Source of the DNA: Triplophysa rosa
Lineage: Eukaryota; Chordata; Actinopteri; Cypriniformes; Nemacheilidae
Assembly (NCBI RefSeq): GCF_024868665.1
Contig: NC_079906.1
Location: forward strand, 13,392,807 to 13,456,806
Length of the DNA: 64,000 nucleotides
Reading direction: 5' to 3'
The notes below the pieces were generated by a model, which searched no databases, was not told where the DNA came from, and saw only the letters and a program-made list of their open reading frames with translations. The stretch's first letter is position 1. Each line of letters starts with the position of its first letter. Made by a program: the position numbers and the translations under genes. Positions 11,447 through 32,520 of this stretch are shown here, in pieces.

Positions 11447-12154
11447 AGAATTCTGACTGATTCACACAATCTGCAGTATATGTTGAAAATCAATCTATTC
11501 ATGTATGTATATTAATTTTCCTCAAATTCTAAATATTTTAGACCATAAATAATACAATTTTAGCACTTAACAGTTGTAGCTTGCAGGAAAGACAATACTG
11601 TCGTACATATGATCTGTCAATCATTTCATTTTTGTTTTGTAATAAAAGTGTTGAGATCTGGTCCCTGCAGGACTGAGCTCACTAACGGATCAATATCATA
11701 TTTCACTGATCAGGAGACACCTGGAGCTCCAAGCTCAACCTGTCCAGGTGTGGATCCATTAGTGAGCATGTGTTAACGCTTGTTTGGAAAGTCCGGTGGT
11801 TTTGGAGGTAAAGCCTGGTTCCCTTGAGAGTCACTTGCAAAATGAGGAATAGCGCACCGACATCAATGTTGAGCAGCCACCTACTCACACACCCACAGAC
11901 TCAGAATTTGAAAATTAACTTGTTAAAAAGCATGCAAGTTAGACAAATTATAACAATATTTTTTATGAAGGTACACAGACTCCAAACCAGAACTACCAAG
12001 TCTCTTTATAAAACTAAACAGACAGAAAATCCAACAAAATAAACACTTCCTGTTTCACAGAGATCATGGACCACACTCGGTCATTTTGTTTTCTCTTCAG
12101 AATGATAGTCTTGATTGATTGCTTAAAATGATGCATGTACATATATAATTTCAT
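11447..12154. other. Region between the microRNA promoter and impdh2 3' end
   Basis: No gene is supported. The open frames here are short and unlike known proteins. The right edge adjoins the likely impdh2 polyadenylation site. Confidence 0.5.
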
Positions 12155-12160
12155 TTTATT
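12155..12160 (-). promoter_or_regulatory. Candidate impdh2 poly(A) signal
   Basis: AATAAA on the minus strand, about 360 bases downstream of the impdh2 stop codon. It would give a short 3' UTR containing a CA-rich tract at about 12,306-12,345. Confidence 0.5.
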
Positions 12161-12518
12161 TAACAAGACTCTGTGGCAAAAAATGTATTTCCAGACACGT
12201 TCCAAGTTTTCGAATGAATGAATAAACATCTTTTTTGACATGTAAGGCATCCTATACATACAGCAGAGAGCACGTGCACCTCACAACCACACAAACGAAT
12301 GTAACACACACGTACACACACACACACGCGCGCAAGCACACACAGTTTCTCTCCTCGCTCAGAGGAAAGGCGGCCGGGAAGACGAGAAAGAGGAAGCTGA
12401 GGTTCTAAAGTGTGTTTGGGTGTCTGTATGTGCAAAAGCACGTGTGGAAGTACATTAGTGGGGGTTTATGGCGTATGTGTGATCGGCTGTGCATGTACTG
12501 GCATCTGTGGTTTCTTCT

Positions 12519-22770
<10,252 letters not shown>

Positions 22771-23465
22771 CGTGCAAAAAAGTCCAGACCTTGACAGGAG
22801 GTATTCAGTTTAAGACAGGGGTCCTGTGTTCACACAGACCGGTAAGTTCTGTTCACCTCGGAGCTTCAATCCGACACAGCCTTTACGGTCCGTAATGTCA
22901 TCAGATGCTGCCAAACGTCAGACTTCTATAAAGAGGCTTGAGCTTAACCAGTCTGAGTGAGAGAAAACCCACCCGAGCGTTTGTTTTTAGGACTGAAACT
23001 CCTCAGTGGTGCCCATAAGCACCACACGTGTCTGAATGTAGGACGTCCTCGCGTTCCGCCGATATAAATAAGGTATCGTTGTACGTCACATCCGGGTAAC
23101 GCAGCGGCACTCGAGAGCGCTCGGCGAGCTGCGTTGGTCAGATGCCTCGTGTGTACGATAAAACTGAGGATCATCATATATCCTCAACCTAGAGAAACTG
23201 GAGGGTGGGGTGGTTGTTTATACCACCGTTTAGGGGTGCACTCTCTTATCTCTCGCGGACACATTCTCGGAGAACATCATCAATTTATTTTTATCTCACA
23301 AATTCTGCCGCTGCCTTTATTTAGCTTGCATGAACTATAAAGTGACCTGAATAATCGCCGCAAGCGAGAGCACACTGTCACTCAGTGCTCAAAAACTTAA
23401 CCAGTGCGCGCTGTCACTCAATGCCTCCCAAAACTCCACTGCATAGCAAGATTATTCAAAGACTT
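22771..23465. other. impdh2 upstream / arih2 downstream region
   Basis: The first ~350 bases hold the impdh2 5' UTR and promoter, CG-enriched with no TATA at the expected minus-strand position. A plus-strand GATATAAATAAGG at about 23,059-23,071 is wrongly oriented for impdh2. The remaining bases separate the gene from the arih2 mRNA end. No coding sequence is supported. Confidence 0.5.
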
Positions 23466-23471
23466 TTTATT
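23466..23471 (-). promoter_or_regulatory. Candidate arih2 poly(A) signal
   Basis: AATAAA on the minus strand followed by T/G-rich sequence, about 930 bases downstream of the arih2 stop. It would put the arih2 mRNA end near 23,450, leaving about 0.7 kb to the impdh2 start. Confidence 0.5.
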
Positions 23472-24397
23472 GTTTTTTTTCTTAATACATAACTCAATAT
23501 CACCATAAAACAAAATAGTAAGTACTTAAGACAGAGCATTTTCAATAATTGTTTCTGTGTTGTTAAGTGTAATACATTGTGACTTTACTGTTATCGAGAA
23601 AAAAAGATAAAAAATGTACCCAAGTATCAGTAAAATATGAAAATAAAACTGGGATTTTGGCAAATCAACAGAAACAATAACTTATTAAAAAATTATATAA
23701 TTTGGTATTTTTTGAAAATAATGTTTTATTTCATGTTATTTAGTCTATAATAATTTGAACTAGTTTATGAATATAAATATGCCATTTCAGATGTGGTTTC
23801 TGTATGTGTGTGCACAAGAAAAGACAAGAGCCACTGTCTAGTTTAAAAACTTTCTCTCAGTAACTCTATTTCTGTATTAATGTACAACCGTTGAAAATTA
23901 CAGCATCATTTATTTTTCATCTTTTTTAATTTTTCAGTTTTTTTAAATGATATAACCATCAACGGCCTTTTCCAGGAAAAAAAATCATGATAAGCGAGAA
24001 AGAAAGCCAAATGAGCAATGATGGAGGTGAAGAGTTAAACAGTGTTTGGAGTGTCTGTACGCGCATATGTGTGTGATGTAAGCCAACACAGAGGCGTGAA
24101 AATGCGATGTGTGTATGCATGTCTACGCTGGGAAACAATCATGCTATTCTCAAACCCTGCAGCCGAGTTAAGTTTAGAAAGCCTAAAAATATAGGGGCAT
24201 TGATGAAGAATAAACAAAAGGGGAAAATACAGCTTTAAAAGTGATGCTGTGAACGAGATTAACAGAAAGAAAGAGATGCACAAAACGTTTTGAGATGCAG
24301 TGTAGAGTTTTGACAAAGGATGGGGGATATCTTTGGAGGGGGCAAGACGGTTGAGAGAAGAGACAACTCGATTCAGATTTAATGAATGGACGGATGT

Positions 24398-27300
24398 TCA
24401 GGTGTCGTGAAAATCCTTCAGCAGCGTTCGTCTCTTCTGCTCAGCAATGTGCATCTGATTTTCCAGATCCTATAGATAGAGAAAAACAAGGGTTTAGAAA
24501 TTCATTCGACATTGTCATGATTCATTTTACATTTTTAGCCCTCGTTCGCTCTCTTACCCCTCTATCGTTGGCGCTCGGCTCTCCTCTCTCATAACTATCT
24601 GCTCTCTCCACCTTCCATGAAAGGTTCTCGATCTCTGCCTCCAGCTGGGCTTGCTGATACTCGAACTATAGAAAATAAGCAATGTAAGATTTCAAATTAC
24701 TCAGTTCTACATTATCAGTGGTAGAAAAACACCATACATATGCGTAATGCAATTGCTGCTTGACTAAAATATTTTTGAATGGATAAGTAGCTACTCACCA
24801 GTTTTTTGCGGGGTCCAGACTCCATGTAGTAGGCATAAGGATAAGTGTACTGCAGTGTGTAACGACACTATGGAGAGAACAGATGCAATGTGTACTTATT
24901 AGGACAAAATAATTGAAAATCTCACTAATATAGTAAACAATCAAAAACTAAAGGTCAGTTTAAAATGTTTTTATTGATGAATTTGGCAGAGGCTTTGATC
25001 CAAAGCCTTTTACTATGTGCATTAGCTGTAAATGTTAACGAATGTGAAGGAGAAATGAGACTGTTATAGTCTAAAAGTTAAGAAACTGGGCTAAAGATCC
25101 AGAAACTGGAGAGTTACGTGTTGACTGACTATTCACACTATTAAGTTCCTATGAATGAAAACATTTGCTAACAAAACAATCTGTACCTTTGCCAGTAGCT
25201 TGGCAGCATTTAGCAGGTACTGCCAGTCAATCCAGGTGCCCAGATTGTTCATGACTCTTTCCTGAATCTTCTCCTGGATCCGCTGATACGTCTGTGCCTC
25301 CAGCTGCATGCTCTTATTGTGGTTTTCCCACTGGACACACACACAAATGTTATTGACAGATGAATACCTTACTGTCCTGATACAGGAAAATGTCTGTTGA
25401 AATCTCTCTGAAATGTAACTGTGCTTTTTAGTAACAAGATCTATAAAAAATTGATTTGACACCTTCGCAACCCAGTTGAAGGGTTGTGATTGCCTGTAAC
25501 AGTTTGACTTAAGCATGTTGCCAAGCTAACAATATGGTACTTCAACAAGCTCAAGATACATAGCACACATTAATTAGACTGAACAGCACTGACACTTTTT
25601 TATTGACCGAGCTTGTCACAATATTTTGTGTATGTTTCAGCCAACTTTAAAAAAATTATAATTATTACGCTATTTTTTGTTTGAGTTTGTTTGTGTCTCA
25701 CCCTCTCAAAGTAGAACAGGTATTTTTTGAGGGCCTCTCTGGCTTGCGCTTGCTGGCTCTGATTCACGATGTCTGGATTCTCTTTGTAGCGACTGCACTC
25801 GTAATACTCGCTGCCATGAGTCTTCCAATCACCCAGACACATCCAGCAGAAATCTATACAGCCACAACACCATTATTACAATCAAGACCACTTTACCCTT
25901 CCAGAGGAATTCGATCATGTACTTTTTTTCAATCTTACCATGTTTACACTTGGAGCATTGCTAAAAAGAGACAGGAAAACTAGTTCAGTTATAACAAGCC
26001 TCATTGTTTTTTCTGTTATTAACCTAAAGGTGTATCTTGCTCTAAGTGTGAATTTTTTAATCTTCAAATCACAACTCCTCACCATGTGGTTGCATCCTCC
26101 GTTCTTTTCAATGCAGATATTGCATTTAGGACACTGGGGAGGAAATGGCACATAAGAATATAAGGAAATGAACAATAGACGGCTCTGGCTGAGTTGGTAG
26201 AGTTGTTAGTTTGATTCTGTTTCCGTGACACAAAAACGTGAGTGCAAAATTTGTATAAAAATTCTGTGTTTGATATATTTAGTGTGTTTGCTCTTACGTC
26301 TTTAGTGTGTGCACTGATGTAGTTGGCTGTCTCCGAGTCATCTGCACATTTCGTCAGCCATTTGCGGATGGTAGCGCAGTCCGTAGGGGCGTGATACATC
26401 TGTCTGCACTTAAAACTGAAGACAGACAGAGTCAAATAAACCTCTTGCTGTACATACTGTCACAACATGGAATAAAATGTTTGGAAAATTAACATGCGTG
26501 TGCAGGATTGTGTAATACCAGAAAACTTCACCGCAGCGGCTGCACTGAACTCTACGAGCTCGAGGTTTCTGCACCTGTATAACTATTGGACAGTCAGCAC
26601 CAGGACACAACTGCAGCTGGAAGTGACTCTACAGACAAACATGAAACATGAGCAGGTTAATACCGGATCAATGACTTGTGTTTTCTGAAAATTTACCAAA
26701 TAAGAAAGCCTGATCATTAAAGGGGTGCTGCAATGGTGTGTCATGCATTCTGACTTCTTTACAATGTTAAACGTGCTGTCTTCACAAGCTTAACATGGTC
26801 AACTTGTCAAAAAACGAGTTGGGCGTATTACGTAGTATTTCTGTGCTCGATACACTCCCCCAGCGACCATACAGGTTTCGGAAAGTTTTTTTCGAACATA
26901 TAAAACTGTTTCGTAACAATTTTTCTTAGTCCCTTATTGGACAATTCTCCCGGAAAAGCACGCGGCACGCCCACGCGGCAGCAAGGAGAGCAGGAGAAGG
27001 CATCACTTTCACTTGTGTGCAGGAGAGAGAGAGAGCGCATACGTTCGCGAAGTTCAGGTGTTTGTTTGTTTCACTGCAATTGGGTGATGAATGTTATATA
27101 AATGGTGGATATAACACTGGATTTGGAGATCGTTTGAAAGTGATATATGGAGCCGCCCCAGCGCTAAGATGCCGGACATGAACCGCATGCGGTGAGTGAA
27201 ACTGATGTCTGTGTTTTGTTGGCAATGGGTGCTTTAGTTCAGCCTACAACATTGGTTTTGTGTCCATACAAAAGAAGTGAATGGGTGCCGGCACCGTTCG

Positions 27301-29118
27301 GTTATCAACTTTCTTCAAAATATCTTCATTTGTGTTAAAAAAATGCCAAATAGGGGGATGAGTGATGACAGAATTTTCATTTTCGGGTGAACTATCCCTT
27401 TAAGAAATATAGAGCATTACAGTACTAAACTGTTTGATAATGACATCAGATGAACCTCGGAACCCCTTCTAAAATGTGATAAGACCGACTCACACCTCCA
27501 CGTAGTCCCTGAAGAGGTAGCGTCTGTATTTGTCCTTCAGTTCCTCGCTGGGCAGAAGAGGAAGAACGAAATCATCTGGCATTCGAAGGGAGCAGTCCTG
27601 CGCCATACAGGAAATCTCTATGCGCACACAAAATACATATCAGAGATCAGATAGCGTGTCAGGATCTTGATTGTGTACAAGCTCATACTGATCAGCGATG
27701 CACAGCCTTTCACACATGCTGAAACGATGTATGTGCACACTCACCCACTCCAACGCCATCTTTGACAAGTACAGTGCAGTGCTGCTCCCAGCATGCATTG
27801 CAGAAGGAGTGCTGACAAGGTAGAGAGAGGAGAGCATCTCGACGGACCAGCTGCAGACACACCCCACACTGCAGCGACATCCCAGCCTGAAAACACACAC
27901 ATGTTGATGTGGCTATTGACAAAGCAAAGCACGTCAATATTTAGCATAATGACCTTTTCCACACAACTACCTACATATCTGAGCTAGTTTCATGCTTGTC
28001 GTGTCACTCCACATTCTAATTCTTCTCAAGTATAAGAGCAGCTAGGAATTTAAAGGGACTCGAAAAACACAACGTTGCAAGCCAATTTAAAGGGATATTT
28101 CACCCTCGAGTTGTTTAAAACCTGTATGAATTTCTTCGTTCTGCTGAACACAAAAGAAGATATTTTGAAGAATGTGGGAAAACAATCATTTCTAGGGCAT
28201 TTTAGACTACCATGGTAATATTCTTTCCTATTATGGTAGTCCATGGTGTTACAAAAATTCTTCAACATATCTTTTGTGTATGAAAGAATAAATGATGACA
28301 GAATTGTCATTTTTGGGTAAACAATCCCTCTAAATGTATGTTCCTATATCTAAAAGCACATTATTCTGACTTACAGTGAGAGATCTGCAGGTGCTTGTGC
28401 TCTGGACGAGAGCCTCACATAGCAACTGAGAAGAATTTGACTTATACCTTAAAACGCAAAAAAGAAACCCACAGATTAAGACAGATATAGTTCATAGTTG
28501 ACAAAATAACATGTTCATGAATTTCCATATCAAGCTTATACATTCAAAATAAAGAATGTATGAGTGAATGTGTGTATTCTATGAGGTCACCATTACTTAG
28601 ATGGTTGTCAACTACCCACAAAGTGTTTTACTGTCTTAAATTACCTTTCGAGTATTTGTGACAACTGCCAGTGAAAATGTACAAGGACCAGTTTGGCTAC
28701 AGCTGGTGACACCTAAAGAAAAAGAGTAATTCACCACAATCTATACAAATAACATATTGAAAACATACTCTTATATGCACACAGAGTTAAAGTAATCTTA
28801 GTATACATCAAACATGCCAAACATCCCCTCTAGACATAGTCATAAAAGGGTCTGTCAAAACACACAGCATGTCCTTCATTCACGCACCTTCAGGGTGCTA
28901 GCTACATTGTTGACTTCTTCAGTTAGTACCCTCTGGCTTTCTCTGTATGTCAAACAGTTGAACTGATATTCTTCTGGGTCAAACGGTTCTTCTATGACCA
29001 CGTCTTCATCAAGGTTATCGTAATAATATTTGATGTCTCCCTCCGCGGCATCTTCGTCGTCATCATCAACGAACTCATCATTACTATCTGAGGCTTGGCT
29101 ACTCATGTCCACAGACAT
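24398..29118 (-). CDS. arih2: E3 ubiquitin-protein ligase ARIH2 (ariadne-2)
   Basis: Fourteen coding exons: 28888-29118, 28645-28712, 28375-28447, 27745-27886, 27496-27617, 26519-26628, 26298-26415, 26083-26133, 25939-25960, 25702-25853, 25187-25330, 24799-24867, 24558-24665, 24398-24469. They give 493 aa, the human length. It is an RBR ubiquitin ligase that works with neddylated cullin-5 complexes. After an acidic N-terminus ([11 protein letters not shown]), RING1 opens at C131/C134 (CGVC...CQHSFC). The IBR carries CPGADC and [22 protein letters not shown]2 is [17 protein letters not shown] with the presumed thioester cysteine at about residue 302, followed by a C-terminal Ariadne domain ([19 protein letters not shown]). 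The start is the ATG giving MSVDM, with G at -3. Exon 9 is a 22-nt microexon. Exon 13 adds EPSANDRG relative to human ARIH2. Confidence 0.97.
26720..27236. other. Exon- or repeat-like block inside arih2 intron 5
   Basis: A CG-richer stretch in the intron between arih2 exons 6 and 5. It contains a (GA)n tract and, on the plus strand, two short ATG frames ending in CATGCG/GTGAGTGA, a perfect donor motif. The layout looks like a 5' exon plus promoter or a dispersed repeat derived from one. I do not recognise the family and assign no function. Confidence 0.3.
27240..27402. repeat. Palindromic cyprinid MITE, half copy (arih2 intron 5)
   Basis: The right half of the family: GTGTCCATACAAAAGAAGTGAATGG, then TTCTTCAAAATATCTTC and the end GGGTGAACTATCCCTTTAAG. 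The left arm is missing. Confidence 0.8.
28089..28333. repeat. Palindromic cyprinid MITE, full copy (arih2 intron 3)
   Basis: Both arms are present, from AAAGGGATATTTCACCCT to GGGTAAACAATCCCTCT. AAGAAGATATTTTGAAGAATG is mirrored by TTCTTCAACATATCTTTTG around a centre containing ACCATGGTA. Confidence 0.82.
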
Positions 29119-31388
29119 AGCCCTCTGGGCCTGACTGACAGCCGCTCTCCACCAAACAGCAGCTTCTGAGCTGCTGCCCTCTGCCCCAGACTGGACCACA
29201 AATCCCAGGGGGCCTTGTGGTTTTTAGCAGCAACGAAAGAAGCAGAAGAAATCACACTCCCCGTCACTCATCAGGAATACAACAAGGATAAGCTTGGAGG
29301 GGGGAAGAAATACTGTAAGAGAATAAAAAAACATCCCCGACATGAAGGGTCTTGTATCACACTTATGGGGTTTATTTTGCAATAACAACTGGCTAGCTGC
29401 ACATGATCATGCTACTAACATGCCTACATAGCTTATGAGTACATTTTTGGACACACAATATTAATTCAAAACGTTTTATTAGTTAATTTGTTATGAATGC
29501 AGACCTTCCACAAGGAAAACCTGTTTCCTTTCAGTTCTAACAGAAGACACAAAGTTCAAACATGTTATTTGGTTTAATCTTTTTTTAAATAGAATCTCAA
29601 ATGTCGCTGCTGACCTTCTGAAACCTTGTATCTCCATATTTTGTCATTTTTGCCCTAAATCATTACTATTAGTCACTCTTTATGTTTGTCACTAGGTTTT
29701 GCAAATATCTAACCAACAAAAAGTATTAAAAAGTGCTTGTCAACTTTGTCAACACCGTACTTAATCATTTAAAAAGTACAGTGTTTTACCATTTCCTGAA
29801 AAAAGTTAATTTGGACATCCAAATTAGTGGGCGTGGCTTTCGTCTTTCTCTGCGATTTGACTGGATGTATAAAAACAGCCGTTGAATTTCGAAATGGAAC
29901 TGGCAGCAGACTGACAGTTGAAGGGGAGGACTTAACGGATGCTCCGCCCAAGCCGTCTAACAAACGTCATTTAAGATGGATAGTCATTACAGGAAGGAAG
30001 TACATTTTCAGATTGTAACTAAAGATTATGAGGGCACACACATTTTAAAAAGACAATGACCCACATTGATAAACTACTTACAGTTAACGCTGCAATATTT
30101 CATGAAAAAATAGGCATTGTCATTTTTTATTTCACTGGGACTTTAAACTACACCAGTCAAAATGACATGCAGTACCTGGATGACCCTGTGTTATTAGTTT
30201 TGAGTGGTTATCAGCGAATAACAGAACTTCGAATGATGCGACTGTCCCCTTAAGTTCTCTTTAAAAAAAATCATGTTTTTTTCCATGTTTTTTTTTTACA
30301 TTTACCACAGTTTTATTACAGTAACCACAGTTTAATCATGATATCTGCCATAAAGCTGTGGTATTTTTCAATGTTCCTTTGGGAAAGAAATGGGAAAAGG
30401 ACAAAACATTTGACTGGGGTTTTAAGTTGCCTTGCGAATGTCCTCAACTTCATGGGGTCAATGATATTCGCTAAGCTTGAACCTCTGGTCAAGGAACCTT
30501 TCTTTAATCTACAAACCTGAACATTACATCTGAAGGTTGTGTTTAAAGTTGTCTGTCTCAATGTTAATAACAAACATCTCTTTACACTTTAGACAATCAT
30601 AAACTCACGAAGAGCGGCTTAGCGATCCCTTTCAACGGATTACACTGCGTACCGACAGACAGCCCTACCGACCAGACAGCAGGAGCAGGGAAGGCCGCGT
30701 GACTGCGCGCGTGACGATCAGAGAGATCAGAACTGTGCGCGCGCGCCTGTTGATGTGATTACAATCACAGATTGTCACTATAAACACGCACATTGCACAG
30801 TGCAACCGAGGATGCTGGCCGGTTATGGGACGACCTGGCCCAGTCCCACACGCTCGTGACTGTCTGTCCCTCACATTCCACGAGGCTATAAATAGCGCCC
30901 GGCGCTGTGGGTGGTATACGAATAATATCAGTCACTCAGCGGAGAGGTTACAGATCACGGTTTAGGTGCGGCGAGGTAGGGCGGATTGGGAGGGGGAGGC
31001 AGGCAGAGGATTGCAAACTCACGGTACTGACCGTGTAGATGCTTTGTTTACTCCACACGAATCGGCCCGCACCAGCTGTTGCTTCTCTTTAGATCAGCAC
31101 ACAATACAGCACCGCGATCGATGCGCAGTCATCTCGCTCCCCCACTTGATATCCGTTGTATTAATACGTGAACCACACAGTTTAAAAAGCACAAGTCGGT
31201 GCGAACTCGTAAAAGTTATTGCATGTGTCGTTATTGTAGCTTTAAGAGCTTTATTCGCAGTCAACCACCAACGCTCACGCCAGCTCGGGGATTCGTGTGT
31301 AAACAAGGCCGTTTTGGTCCCTTCGATAAAGCCGTCGCTCCGATTGCTAACAGCCCCCGACCATACATAACACGCGTACTTTACTTAC
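29119..31388 (-). other. arih2 5' UTR tail and first intron (inferred)
   Basis: Between the arih2 start codon and the proposed 5' UTR exon I see no coding exon. About 29,560-30,255 looks repeat-derived, with mirrored GTCAAC and ACTTTAAA motifs. The segment 30,600-31,380 is CG-rich, with a plus-strand GCTATAAATAGCG motif at 30,883-30,895 that could drive a divergent transcript. An alternative minus-strand donor (GTGAGT) lies at about 30,603-30,608. Confidence 0.4.
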
Positions 31389-31510
31389 CTACCGGACCGC
31401 GTCGGGTCGCTTGTCGACGCTAGCTGAAGAGAGATCTTCGGACAGAGATCAGATCAGTTCGCGTAGATGAGTCGCAATCGCAGCAGATCGGAAGTATGGG
31501 GGGATTCTAG
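31389..31510 (-). promoter_or_regulatory. Likely arih2 5' UTR exon and CpG promoter
   Basis: This is a CG-rich stretch ending at 31,389 with a consensus minus-strand donor TAG/GTAAGTAAAG. It sits about 2.3 kb upstream of the arih2 start codon with no other gene between, so it most simply encodes the untranslated first exon. The upstream limit is approximate. There is no TATA box on this strand, as expected for a housekeeping gene. Confidence 0.45.
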
Positions 31511-32282
31511 TGCGTCGTCACTTCCGTGTCCGTCCGAGTGAGCCTGTTTTCCACACTGAATAGACTCGTTACTTGCTGAGGAGTGGCCACACACTCCGGC
31601 ATAACTGACATGCATACTTACAGTCAAACACACAAAGCACGTTCTCATGCAAATGTAGGTCAACAAAACAAGAACCATGATTTACAATGTGTAATGCATG
31701 TGCAAAGACAAGCGACCTCGTTACGCCATAAAACTTTGTTAACCTTCATTTTGAAATAGTATGTACTACATTTGTTTGAAGAATTAGGAAAAGACCCACA
31801 CATTTAATGTCACTTAGATGAAACCTAAATGATACAAACTACATGTGGACGGGTTGGAGGTAAATTACAAAATGTTTACCAGTATTAACTATTTCATGGT
31901 CAAAAGTGGAGAAAGCTCTGTCAAAATGAACAAAAAGTGCACTGCAGTGCATTAAAACATCATCAGATGGCGGCAACTAGCTCAGTGTTTCTCTACTGAA
32001 GGCTCGGGAAAAACTTGCAACTGTTTTCAAGATAACAAAACAAGCTAGAATTATAAGCCAATATATCTCTTAGTATTTGGTTATGTTTTACGAATATATA
32101 TCTTTCTAGATATGCTAGAAAGAATATTTTATATTGCATAGGAATTATGACCTTGTGTCCTTATTTGAAGTAAAAAAGATTGATATCCGTTGTTTAATGG
32201 GAAATAGCGAGAAAATCTTTAGAGTTATTAAAGCTCTCTGGAATTCATAATAAACATACAAAAATCTGCAAAATACTAATTG
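31511..32282. other. arih2-xpc intergenic region
   Basis: AT-rich sequence between the arih2 promoter and the xpc mRNA end. No coding signal and no recognised repeat were found. Confidence 0.5.
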
Positions 32283-32288
32283 TTTATT
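32283..32288 (-). promoter_or_regulatory. Candidate xpc poly(A) signal
   Basis: AATAAA on the minus strand, about 235 bases beyond the xpc stop codon, giving a short 3' UTR. Confidence 0.55.
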
Positions 32289-32520
32289 TTCATGTTTATG
32301 TTCTATAAAAATATTTTGTATACAAAAACAAATTTACAGAAAAGATTCTGAAAACATGACAAACAAATGTTTGAAGATGTGTCTCGATCTTCACAATGTC
32401 CCTGTACATGCAGAGTATTTATAAAAGGGTCAGCGACTGTGTAGTGATTTAAGGGTGTTTACAGGCATTTGGATATAATCCATACAAAACCAATTAAAAG
32501 TACATAAAGAGATCACAGAT

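Noticed and set aside
8825..12500. Search for ndufaf3 between dalrd3 and impdh2
   Set aside because: No frame on either strand resembles the family, so no gene is called.
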